The notes under the pieces are model-generated. The model did no database searches, was not told the DNA's origin, and saw only the letters and a program-made list of their open reading frames with translations. From Niebla homalea (taxonomy: Eukaryota; Ascomycota; Lecanoromycetes; Lecanorales; Ramalinaceae): 64,000 nucleotides of DNA. Position 1 is the stretch's first letter. Each line of letters starts with the position of its first letter. Where the stretch lies: assembly GCA_019925105.1 (NCBI GenBank), contig JAHGAU010000006.1:1488001-1552000 (forward strand), given 5' to 3'. Positions 44,401 through 55,049 of this stretch are shown here, piece by piece. A program made the translations under genes and the position numbers.

Positions 44401-46825
44401 ATTGCCCCCATTGTCAATGACGATGAAGCCTCCGCACAGGTCCACAACTGATCGCTGAATATCCAGCATTTTCGAGCTATCCTCTCCCAACGCCTGCGAT
44501 AACTCCGCTATCGAGAAGATCCGTAGCGAACATGTGACGCACTGTAAAATGGTCTGGGCTAGAGCTCTGTCTGCCGCTGTGGGATTCTTAGCTATCGTGT
44601 TAGCCATTCGATCAAATAGAGCTTCCATGCCGATGGGCAACTGCTCAAGTGCATCTTCGACATCGGACTGGGTGTGACAATGATTCAATTTTTCAACGGC
44701 CAACCGTACCCACTAATCTATTAGTATGTACTCAACAGATACTTCAAGACAAAGAAGTACTTACGAGAAAATTGTTCTGTGATCCGCTCACGACCCGCTG
44801 CACGATACTCTCTATGACATCGATCGAACCAGACATGTTGAGCTCTTGACGAATGTAAAATCCATAATCTTCCAAGTGACCCTCCATAATAATTGATTTC
44901 GGGTTGAGTACAGTTGGCACTCTTTGAAACGCGGCTTCTATATTCGTGCTTTTCCGGCCTACCAGCGCAATGCGTATTGGCGTGGACGATGCAGAGATGC
45001 CAGAAAGCAGTTTGACGAGTAGCCGTGGATCGTCTGCTTCATCCAAGCCATCAATGACCCAGTACAACGGGATCAAGTCATCCATATTGAATAGTATGGA
45101 CTTGAAGACGCGTTCCCAAATCGTCCTGGGATCCGCAGATTCAAAGTCAATTGCCTCCTCGCCAAGCTGAAGAAGCTTTTGCAAGAAGCCCGGAATGCTG
45201 CGAGATATTTGGTAGGCAAGCGAGCGTAGGAGAAGATTCAGGCTCCTTTTTTTCTGATCGCCATATCTTATGAAAAAGTATTGACAGAGCATGCCTTGTT
45301 CGAAAAGGCTCTCAATTATGTACGAAGACAATACCGACTTCCCAGCCGCTGCTCCACCAGTCACCCACAGGAGAGCGCTTCTTGGACCTTGGATGTTCAG
45401 CCATTCACGGTAGTTCTCGTCTTCCAGTATCCAATCATTGGTTCCCTGGATCCATTGGTCTCGAAAGAAGATGAAGTCTACATCTGGCAACTCGGTAATG
45501 GCCAACATGGATTTCAAAGCATGTACGTCATTGCGACTCGATGCAGGAGCCTTTTCGGAGGCCTTCGCCGAGACGATTTTGCCAACAAGTGAATTGAGCG
45601 CATTCCTCACCGCTATATAATTAGGGTCCTTTGGACTATCGTACTTGCATACACCGTGGTGATCAGCATCTAATGCTTTTGAAATTTCTCCTGGATAGCC
45701 AAGCATAGATGTATCTTTCTCAAGTACCATCTGCACGGATTTGCACGCATCAGCGTATGTCTAATCTCATGAGCGCCAATGTTTACTTACAATCCGAGCG
45801 TATTTATGGCCGATTGAAGTTGACCTTGTCTCGTAGAAGGAAAAGATGTCTAGTCTGGGTGCAATATGGCGAAACTGGTTGTTGAGGTTTTGCAAAGTAA
45901 TGGAATTTTTTGCTAGCTCAGATATGTACTGCTTTGAGTTTGTGATAATGCTGGCCTGTAATACACGATTCAACGTCTGAGCAAAATTCGAGCCACGGTG
46001 TGGTGTTGATAGGAAAATCATCGCTGTGACGGCCTTGACTATTTTCTCGTATTCGGGGTCATTTTGACCCTGCATGTATGCCTTCGAGAATTCAGCGGAA
46101 ACTTGTGGGAGACAGACGGCCATTCCTCACCTCTTTGATTATAATACCTCCCATGCTATGGCCCACGAATATCAAAGGTACCTCAAATCCCAATTTAGAT
46201 CCGTGTAGAAGCATGAGTGTTCGCATGTTCCACAAACCTTTGCCATATTCAGATTGCCACCTCCCTTGTCTCTGGCATACTTGAGATCGTATAGTAGATC
46301 TTTGGCGAAGTCCAGAACTGTAGTCCCGACGCTTCCTGCCGCGTAGAAGTGTGCATTATATCCAAAGGTAAAGACTCTTGCCTTGCCAACATCGGGCTCG
46401 TATGGAAGAAACGTTGACGGCCAGAACAACTTAGGATCTTCGTTCTTGGTCCATGTCTTGTAACTGTATCCTCCCAGACCATGGACGAAGACGACATTCG
46501 CCTCATGTCCACCTCCGGGGGTATATACAGTGTTCAGTCCAAGTGGCCCATGATCGACTTCACTTTTTTTTCTGCCATGAGGACTAATTCTTCGAGACAA
46601 GGAAGAGCTGAAGGATGATGGGACAAATAAGGGAGATCCACCGGAAGCTTCTCTAATTGATCTTGAGGTGTCGGAAGGGTTGGTCTTCGGTGTTTGAGAA
46701 TTTGACGCGATTTGCTCAGACCTCGACTGTTGGTCGTCGCCGCGTTTTCTGTGAAAGTGAAACGCCTTTTCAATTCATCAACCAACCATCATACTTTCTA
46801 AACCGTCACGCTAGTTACTGACCAT
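41483..46825 (-). CDS. NLR-type protein: alpha/beta-hydrolase (SesB-like) - NACHT - WD40, with 3' frameshift
   Basis: Model: 46823-46825 (ATG alone, inferred), 46238-46726, 46131-46181, 45791-46081, 44765-45730 and 41483-44712; all junctions are phase 0. Residues about 65-280 are an alpha/beta-hydrolase (VVFVHGLGGYSYKTW, nucleophile elbow GHSMGG with S at about 173, FLSTPHRGS). The segment ISKALDADHHGVCKY follows. The NACHT NTPase has a P-loop TGGAAAGKS (about 402-410) and Walker B YWVIDGLDEADD (about 501-512), then a helical region. From about residue 850 there are WD40-like repeats (ATYGYRTTKIWEVSTG, GTVRLFDTQRGKLADL). Fungal NLRs of this layout are implicated in non-self recognition and regulated cell death. 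A one-base shift near 41941-41944 separates the main frame, which stops at 41701, from the conserved C-terminus (LPGDWISRDCLAL, SLLCPRNGEVGVVRC), which stops at 41483. The gene could be a recent pseudogene or carry a sequencing error. Confidence 0.82.
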
Positions 46826-47515
46826 GATTTGGGAATTTAAATCGGCTCTTGTGTTTTGATTGTGCTTACTTCAAGTGCAGTCACCAGTCCAAGGGATTTT
46901 GCACTGCTTCATGCGCCAGTAGAACGTTCGTCGACACAGGGAAGACAATGTCGTCGATGCTCGTGAAGAGACCATCATGCTTTTACTGGTGTAAGCTTCC
47001 TTCATACAAGTGCGAGGAAAGATTCTCCTTTGCTTGGAGCAATGATAAGCCGCCTTATGCCTGCTCCCGGCCAATAGATACGCCCAAATTAAAGCTCCCT
47101 AGATGTGCCGAGTCCTCCTCACCTTTTTTCGAATTCCTCGCGTGAGAGGGTTGGCACAAGATTCTTGTGATTGTTATGAATGAAAGAGGTTGATGGGACT
47201 TGACCATGCGGCTCACACCATTCCTTGAAACGATTTACTGAAATACGTGAAGCCAGAATGTGGGTGCCTTCGTAGGGTAAGTTGGCTCTTCACATCTCCA
47301 TCAGGTGAGCAGCGGGAGCCAATCGTCCCACCGACGTGGAATGTCCCTCTTTTGTTTGGAAACCTTTCCGGTCTTGCTTCTTCGAGTTGACTGCTCTCTG
47401 TTGAGTTTGTGCGAGGGTGTATTCCTACATCCACATCAAAATATTACCTACGTATCAAGACTTCAGGTATATCGATACATTGTTCTTTGCGTCCCTTCCG
47501 CTCTAATTGTGGAAC
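46826..47515. promoter_or_regulatory. Divergent promoter region, NLR gene and FN3K-like gene
   Basis: 690 bp between outward-reading genes. No motif I can name and no supported ORF. Confidence 0.45.
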
Positions 47516-48762
47516 ATGTCAGAATTACCAGAATGGGTTGATGGAATAGAAGGAAATTTCCCAATTCATCAAGCCGTAGTAGCGGGTGAGAACTCACTTC
47601 GACCTTCGGTCAGTCGGGACTCATCTCAAGCCCGCAGTCATGCATCATGGAACAAAGGTGATTTCAGCGGAGACCAGTGGTATATCAGCCTGGACCAAGA
47701 CGGCCAAGGTCACCGCCAATCTACCAAGCGGAGAACGGAAGAGATATTTTCTGAAGGTAAACAGATCGCCCACCCTCGTCCATTTTCTAAAAATTGACGG
47801 AGACCCCTTTGCGACAAAGTGCGCCACAGGTCGAGGCGCACGAGCACTATCCGAGGGCGAGTTCTATTCTTCCTCCTTGATCGACGCTGAGGTCCCAGAC
47901 CTGGTCCCTACTCCAACGGGATGGGGCGAATACAAGAATGGCGAAACCCAAGTTTACTTCTACCTGGGTGACTTCCATGACATGGACTTCACCGTTCCAC
48001 CTGAGCCTGAGGACATCATGGCTTCGATAGCGAAGCTTCATGCCCAGGGCACGTCATCGAATGGGATGTTTGGCTTTCCTGTGCCGACAGTGTGTGGTAT
48101 TCTGGAGCGTACGGTCACATGGGAGCCAAGTTGGGCTGACTCATTCACCCATCAGCTAAAGGACGTCATTCAATATGACAACGATACCAATGGCCCCTGG
48201 CCAGAGTTTGACGTCGCCTGCAAGCGACTCATTGATGCAGTCATACCGAGACTGCTTGGGGCTTTACAGTCTGATGGCCGCAAGATCAGACCCTCACTAA
48301 TTCACGGCGACCTGTGGAAGCGGAATGTTGGCATCGACATGGAGACCGGCGATATCGTGGTCTTTGACCCAGGATCTGTGTACGCCCACAACGAAATGGA
48401 GTTCGGGACGTGGAGATGTTCATGGGCGTTCTACTTCAACTCACCAACATATATGCAGGCCTACCAACGTCACGTTGAGCCCTCAGAGCCGGTGGACGAG
48501 TGGGACGATAGGAATCGGCTTTACAGCATGCATCCATATCTGAATGATTCGGCGGGACACCCGGGTAGTGGGTCGAGAGCGATGTGAGTGGCATCTCGAA
48601 TAAATGGGAGGCTGCTGACTGAGCTGGAACAGTACATATAATGATATGCTATACCTCATAGAGAAATACGCTCCCCTCGAAGGCCTCGAGAAATACGATC
48701 CTGAAAAGGACATCAGCGTCACTGGTGCATATACGCCGTTTGTCATGAAGCAGCTTGAGTAA
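47516..48762 (+). CDS. Fructosamine/ketosamine-3-kinase family protein
   Basis: Three exons: 47516-47585, 47638-48583 and 48633-48762; introns 52 and 49 nt; 381 aa. The start MSELPEWVDGIEGNF joins through the first splice to VMHHGTKVISAETSG. Kinase-like features include KRYFLKVN (ATP-site Lys), EGEFYSSSLIDAEVPDLVPTP, the catalytic loop LIHGDLWKRNVGID and the metal-binding VVFDPGSVYAHNEME (DPG in the DFG position). The C-terminal exon gives YNDMLYLIEKYAPLEGLEKY. Fructosamine-3-kinases phosphorylate ketosamines on glycated proteins or small molecules, causing deglycation. Many fungal members are paralogues of unknown substrate, so the substrate is left open. All catalytic residues are present. 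Confidence 0.85.
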
Positions 48763-49725
48763 GTGCACGCAGAGCGTGAATGTAAGCGTACGTCTTGATG
48801 GCTATGCCGTATTTTCAATATCTGCGCCGTACATAAATTTATATAAACAAAGCCTGTGTACATCACCTGTCCTAAATACGCCCCACCCGAAGGCCAGGAT
48901 ACTTTTCCTACGACAAACCATACTCATGAGAAGAACCCTTATCTTCCGCCCCATCAGTGGCACCGATAGCCAAATGACAGCCGCTCCTCTGATGACGCAA
49001 AACGTATCGTATATGATCACGATTCCTAGTCACATGTAGCATCGAATTCCTCTAGAACGGAAAGTTACCAGCCCGCACCGAGGACAAGCATTCTGGAACT
49101 GCATGGAATCACAAATGCCGTCAGGGAAAAATAGGGGGGCAAAAGGCATCGCGGGAACGTGGTTACCTACTTTGTGAAATGAATGAACAAACCCTACCAC
49201 TTTGATCTTGAAACTCCCTGGTCATTGGTACCTTAGAGCCAGGTGAAGGCGCCTGCGAGGGTGCAGTATGTATTGGAGGAGAGGAATGATGGTGGTTGAC
49301 CGGTGAGTGGGTGGAAGCAAACGAGCAAGGCGACAGGGGATGTCGATTCGAGAGGATCGTGTGAGACATGGGATATCTGGTATCAACGAGCTGGACTCGG
49401 AAAAATTGAGATTGCGTAGATCGGTGGTTGGAGAACAAGGGTTCATTGAAGAAGGAGATACGATTGGCCTTTTGCATGGCCATTGGCAAGGCATTGATGC
49501 ATCACTGCTTTCATTTGGGCGATGGTGGTTCAATTTGGCTTTTATTTCCTTTTCTTGCAGCAAATTAAGCAGATCATACTGAAAGGGAAACCCGGACTTT
49601 GGTGCCTCCATTGACGGGTACCGAGTTTCTGAGCTCTGATACTGTGGTCCTTAAGCCATTGTAGCTCTTTCTTTCCGCGGAAAAAAGACAATCACAGACT
49701 GACATCCTGTTCATTTGGAATCGAT
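48763..49725. other. Tail-to-tail intergenic region
   Basis: 963 bp between the 3' ends of the kinase-like gene and the Stm1-type gene. Several overlapping minus-strand frames (49163-49611) look like shadows with no homology features. Nothing recognised. Confidence 0.5.
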
Positions 49726-51337
49726 TCACGAGCCCCCCAGACTTGGAAAGGCGTTCTCGTCCCCAACGTTGACGTTGCCTCCTCCACCGCGGGGGCCACC
49801 GCGGCCTCTATATCCACCACCCTCACCACGTCCACGGTATCCTTCCCCTCTGCCTCTGCCACGGCCACGGTAATCGCCACGATCGCCGCCACGGTCGCCG
49901 CCACGATCGCCGCCACGGTCGCCGCCACGGTCGCCACCACGTCCTCTACCACGCCCACGCTCTCCACCACCGCGACCGCCGGAAGAGGGTTCGACATATC
50001 GGAGATCCACATCAACGACCTGCTTTTCCTTCTTGGCACGCTCGCGTCTAGCCTTTTCCCCTTTGCCCAGTCCGGCCATGAAATCGCCTTCTTCATCCTT
50101 GGTTGAGGAAATCGGTTTGGCATTCTCCCACTCCTTCTTGCTCTTGGTGCCCTCATTCGGTTTGCGAACTTTCAAGGCGTCTCCACCAAGCTGCTTCCTC
50201 TTCTCTTCCTGTTCGGCGAGGTAGTCCGCATAGCTGCGGGAGTTGTCCTCGGGCTCGACTTCCTTGACTTCGGTGACTTCGGTGACTTCGGCGGGAGCGT
50301 CACCGCTAGCGGGAGCTGTACCGTCGGCGAAATCGATTGCTGGGCCACCCTCACTATTCCAGCCGCCAGCGGTGCCTTCGTCTTTTTCATCATCTTTGGC
50401 AATGGAGGCGCCTGCGAGCTCGTCTGCCAATTCGGAGGTGCCGGTGGGGGCGCCCCACGATTGATCGGCTTGCTTGGTGTGGTCGCTGTCGATAGAGTAT
50501 TAGCTTCGTCTAATGCTTAATGAAATGGAGGGACAGAGCATGCGCTAGGCATGGGTACAAGAAGTAGAAATGACCAACTTTTGAGGACCACGCGTATGCC
50601 TATCGTCACGATTGCCTCTACCACCGCGACCGCCTCTACCGCCGCGGCCACCACGCCCGTCATAGTTCCCTTGAATGCGTCCACCCCTGATTTGATTGGA
50701 GTGTCTGTCCTCGCGTAGGCTGTCGTCGATGGGCTTTCCACGATTGGTTATACTGCCGGCGTCGCGGTCACGGAAAGCTATTCGACGTCATTGACATCAG
50801 CTATTCGCCAACACAGACATGCAAGGTAAGGCTACATTGTCGGGCTTGTGGTACGAGCATGGGGCGGTCATGAAGATGAAAGGTAACATACCCTGCTCAC
50901 TTCCCTGAAAGCCGCCTCGTCGTCCACCACGGCCACCACGCTGATCGGCTCCACCGCGAGCTTCAGTGGGGGCTGTGCCAGAAGCATCGCGCTTACCGCT
51001 CCGTTGGACAGGCTTGTCGGCTATTTTGGTTGGGGGCGCAGGTTCCTTGTCTGAATCCTGGTCACTGTCATTGCCTTTATGACAGTCGCAGAGTCAGCTA
51101 AGATTCCTGCATGAGATCCTGTCGGGAGAATAATTTGCTGGCTATGTGTGAGGACGAAGGCGTCGGGGAATTTACCTAGGAGCTCATACAAGTTCTGGGA
51201 AGCGAGGGTGTCAGCCATTGCAACGTCGTCGTATCATTGAATGGAAATCCGTAGGGCAGACATGATGTCTGAATGGGAATTGGGCAGGGCAATGGCGAAG
51301 GCTGCGTGCATACCTTCGACTTCACGGTGTCAGCCAT
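49726..51337 (-). CDS. STM1: Stm1/SERBP1-type ribosome-associated RGG protein, alternative first exons
   Basis: Five exons: 51314-51337, 51176-51194, 50892-51074, 50579-50777 and 49726-50485; 394 aa. N-terminus NLYELLGNDSDQDSDKEPAPP followed by KPVQRSGKRDA is the Stm1 N-terminal region. The HABP4/PAI-RBP1 part follows (ITNRGKPIDDSLREDRHS; QADQSWGAPTG; NSRSYADYLAEQEEKRKQL; VRKPNEGTKSKKEW). The C-terminus is an RGG domain with five GGDR repeats and ends ENAFPSLGGS. Stm1/SERBP1 proteins bind the 80S mRNA channel, clamp idle ribosomes and protect them in nutrient stress. Two starts are possible. ATG 51337 (MADTVKSK) is spliced to NLYELLG. ATG 51218 (MADTLASQ) reads directly into the same codons. 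Both give proteins of exactly the same length. A second RGG patch lies in exon 4. Confidence 0.87.
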
Positions 51338-51552
51338 GCTGCCTGGCGTGCCTTCCGCGAAGGCGCCTCTTCACTATTACTCCAATGTTCTGTCTTTGGT
51401 AAATCGGAAGCAAGATGCTACCGCTGCATCTTGACGACTATAATGCACCGTATAATAGATGACGTTGGAGCCTGTTTGGGTTGGCCCGCTTGCTGTCGGT
51501 TGCAGAGGACGGGAGGACGTGTGACTTGTGGGGAGAAAGAGCTGCACTAACC

Positions 51553-51581
51553 GAAATTTCCTTGCTTTACTAGCGCGTAAT
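51553..51581. promoter_or_regulatory. Bipartite CGAAATTT / ACTAGCGCGTAAT element upstream of STM1
   Basis: CGAAATTT (51553-51560) and, nine bases on, ACTAGCGCGTAAT (51569-51581), about 215-245 bp upstream of the distal STM1 ATG. The identical two blocks, eight bases apart and in the same orientation relative to the gene, lie in the eS12/EFG1 promoter. The first block resembles the RRPE/Stb3 site. Function is inferred. Confidence 0.5.
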
Positions 51582-51968
51582 TTTTACCGTGATGCTGTGC
51601 AGCCTGCAGGAAGCCAATACGACGCATACTCGTACTATTCCGTATAATTGATAATGGCTGTTGCTCACCATACGCTGCACATGCCATGAAGACTCAATGT
51701 TATGGAACATGAATTTTGGTATCAAAAAGGGATATAATATAGTCATGTTTCCTGCCTTGACCATGCACTTTACACTCATTCGCTGCTCGCTTCAATCAGA
51801 CCTGATGTGGTGCAAACGCCACCGCTCATGCAGACAGCCTCCCGGTACTATTCACAAGAGTACAACATAGCAAACGCCAGCGTTCAGCTGTGGACCTCCC
51901 CTTCCCTCAATGTCCAGCATGATTCCCTGAGTACTCAAACATCATGACCCCGATCTTCCATTATCCTG
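51582..51968. other. Intergenic region
   Basis: 387 bp between the STM1 promoter element and the bZIP stop. The poly-A region of the bZIP gene should lie here. Nothing else seen. Confidence 0.4.
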
Positions 51969-53414
51969 TCACCGCCTTCGAACGCCTTCTGGATACGTGA
52001 ATTGCGTTGGGAAGTGCATGCTTGCTGTCAAGCCAAACGGATCTGAATCCAGATTCGGATCATAGGCATCGAAATTCTGGTTCATCACTCCATACATTGG
52101 GTTGTTTGGATCCACCGGCTGGCGTTGCTGCTGCACCTGTTGCTGCTGCTGCTGCTGCACCTGTTGGGGATGCTGTGCATGTTGTGGATGCATTTGAGGA
52201 GGCATTGGCTGCATTGGTGGCTGCGCTTGCATCCCCATCGGAACTGCCGTTCCAGGAGGCATGTTCTGATGTGGGTGGTAGGTGTGCGCGTGGGGATAGG
52301 GACCCGGTCCGCCCGAGCTTGCTCCATTGGGCGTATCACTCGAGTCGCCGTCATCGAGCATATCCGCATGCGCATCGTATTCTCGCTCTATTGCCAATCA
52401 GCATTAACCGGCGTCGTCAGGAAGTCCAATCTCACTTACCTAATTGATCGAGGTGCGCTTGATACCCTGGCGGATAGTAGCCCGATTGAGCGCCCGAATT
52501 GCTGCCAGCTTCGCTTCCACGGCCTTCATCCGTTGTCGTCGGAGTCATTGGCTGCATGGGTGCGCCTGGCCTTGGCATTGCTGGATGGTTCGGTGCCTGC
52601 GGCGCATGAGTCCTAGGCTGTATCGGAGGTTGATGGCGTGGATGGCCCTTTCCATCAGGCAGGGCTGGAGCCTTGCCCACTCCGTGCGGGGAATGGCCAG
52701 CCACCGGTGACATTGCAGTTGAGCTCATTGAATGCGATCTGGGGGGCTGAGAAACGTTTTGTAGCTGTTGAGGGCGAAGAGGTTTAGCGGCTGGACCGGA
52801 TGCATTTCGTCTCGCTTGATTGTGGCGGTTCATCACGGCTTTGTGTACTGCCGAATGTTGGAAGGGCGCCGTGGCCGAGGGCGGTTGGGAAAGGACATGC
52901 GATCCCTCCGTCTTCACCCTGAGCTCAGCCTGTACGTCAATGCCTGCACGATGTCAGTTCTCAGACGAGCGCAAGCCTGACAGGTTTCCGCGCGAACCTT
53001 TTTCCAGCAAAATTCGCTCGAGTAGCGAGTTCTTGTATCGAAGCATGAGGCACTCGTCAGCAGCCGATCTGTGGCTCTGTTGAAGGCTCTGGAGTGTATC
53101 CTCATGATGCTTGATCGTGGTCTCCAGTTGCTTGATATATTCAGTCCTCCTCTCCCTGAATGCAGCTTGCGCCTGGCGATTTCTTTGCTTCCTCTCCTCC
53201 GATGTCGCGTAAATCTATGCTCAGGTCAGTCATGCTATTGAGGGGTGGAGGAGATGGTATCTCTGACCGGTTTACGACCACCTTTCCTTTTCTGTACTTG
53301 CGCAGGCTCCTGGGTGTTACTTGGATCTTCTGGCTCCTGATCTGAGTCGGAAAATTCATCTTCCTCGAAAGGCTCGACCTTTGGCACAGCAGAGCCGCCG
53401 TCCAGATCCGACAT
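51969..53414 (-). CDS. bZIP transcription factor, YAP/AP-1-type basic region
   Basis: Four exons: 53268-53414, 52998-53214, 52440-52943 and 51969-52387; introns 53, 54 and 52 nt; 428 aa. The N-terminus is acidic (VEPFEEDEFSDSDQEPED). The basic region reads RKQRNRQAQAAFRERRTEYI, with the NxxAQxxFR pattern of the fungal YAP/Pap1 class, followed by a leucine-zipper-like helix (KQLETTIKHHEDTLQSLQQ; CLMLRYKNSLLERILLEKG). The C-terminal 280 residues are Pro/Gln/His/Met rich with a poly-Gln tract (about 52125-52165) and look like an activation domain. No cysteine-rich Yap1-type redox domain is visible, so a general YAP oxidative-stress role should not be assumed. The start at 53414 is the first in-frame ATG; an upstream exon ending at the TAG before TCGCGGAC cannot be excluded. 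Confidence 0.85.
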
Positions 53415-55049
53415 GTCCGCGACTATGTAACAATTATCATCCAATGAGATCTCCCAATTCCAGCAATATGATACGGCTGGTCAAGCCATCTATGCTGCCG
53501 AAGGGTAATTCGTAGACTAGGGGACTGCGAAAGCGCGTCTGGCGAGATTGAGAGTAAGCTAAGCAGTGTAATGACGTTGTCCCATCAGGGTTGCAACAGG
53601 CACGAGGCAGATGCAAGCAGTGAGGTAAGAGAAACGAAGGGGGCTGGAGCAGGAGGATGAGGCGAGGCCGTTAATGGAGATGTAAAGTAGGAGTATGATG
53701 CAGCTCGTGCGGGCGAGATTTTCGTGGCGTAGGAGGAAGGATGGTGGAGACAAGGACCCATTGGCCAAATGTGGGGAAATGCAAGCAACGAGGTGTCAAG
53801 GTGACGAAACAGACGCGCTCCGTTATAAATTTTATCGCCAGCCCAAAGGTGCAAAAATAATTGTGGCAGCTGGCTCTTCAGACACGAGGTGAGAAGCTAA
53901 AGAGGTGTAGAGTGTAGAGACAGCGGCCGCGGCATGCAACGAGAAGTAGCAAAAAGTAAGAAAAACCGGTGATGCTGAAGCAGTGAATGGAAGAATTGGA
54001 CCGGCTAAAGGGATAGACAAATCCAATCGCCCAATTAATTGGCGGGACGGGCACTGAATTCCAAGTGTCCCTCTACTCCCTTGAGGCAGTGCGAACGAGG
54101 GCTTCACCACGGCCTAAGATGCTAATAAGAAGCCTCCCAACGAGATGGCGTTGGAGCGGCAAGTTAGGCGGTGTCCGACCGAATCACCAAGCCTGACCAA
54201 GGAAAAACCAAAGGTGATGAATACGACGCTGGGGGCGTTTCGATGGAATTGGAGGCCAGTAAGAAAGGGCCGAAACACATGGTCGAATCAGGTGGCCCTC
54301 CCATATTGCCCGTCGGGAGAAATGAATGCAAAGAGGAGTCTAACTGTCCAAGTGGTGCATGGTCATGTTACGGATTGCGGGAAAAGAAGCTTCCGTTGCA
54401 AAGGGGCGGAAGTCTGGGAAGATCATGTCCAAGCATTTCCTCGGAGGCAGGCTCGGGCAGGAAGAAGTCTCCTTTTACCCAAAGTAGCAATATAGGCGAC
54501 TCGTTTCCTCACCTCCGCCTGATTGAAAAACGTGGTGATCGCCCAGATAAGATCACATTCCGTCGCCGTCGCCTTGCTCTGAAAGTCAGGGTCAGTCCGA
54601 TCCTGCAGCTAATGGTGGAAAGATGAGGAATCTGTAGATCATTTATCATATTGAAAATGGCAGCATTAGCCTTCACCATGCTGTCCACTGCAGCTGGAGA
54701 TATCGGGCAAGACCTCCTCGGCTCCACCACCATCCCCATTGACGAATTGAGAGAATTGGCGATCTGCTCCAGCTCTGTTATCGTTGTGTGAATTATGAAT
54801 TATAACTCTTACTGGAGAACCGATGTACTTCTGCCATCCATCTGTCAACCCTGATAGGCTCTGTAATGACCCTGCTGCGATGCCTGTGCACTGCATGTTG
54901 CATTCTCTTTGGGAAACCGCCATGATCGCTCCTGCACATTGCCACATGGCTCGGAAAAGCTCGGTCTTTTCCACCAAGCCTCGATCTACATTGCCTTATC
55001 GTTTTCTTCTAGATGAGGTACCGGCACGGCCTCATTGGCGATATGAGCA
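53415..55049. promoter_or_regulatory. Long divergent intergenic region, bZIP and arrestin genes
   Basis: 1.6 kb upstream of both genes. Open frames at 54145-54626 are present on one strand but have no recognisable features. The bZIP mRNA may have a long leader, as is common for stress regulators. No named motif. Confidence 0.4.
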
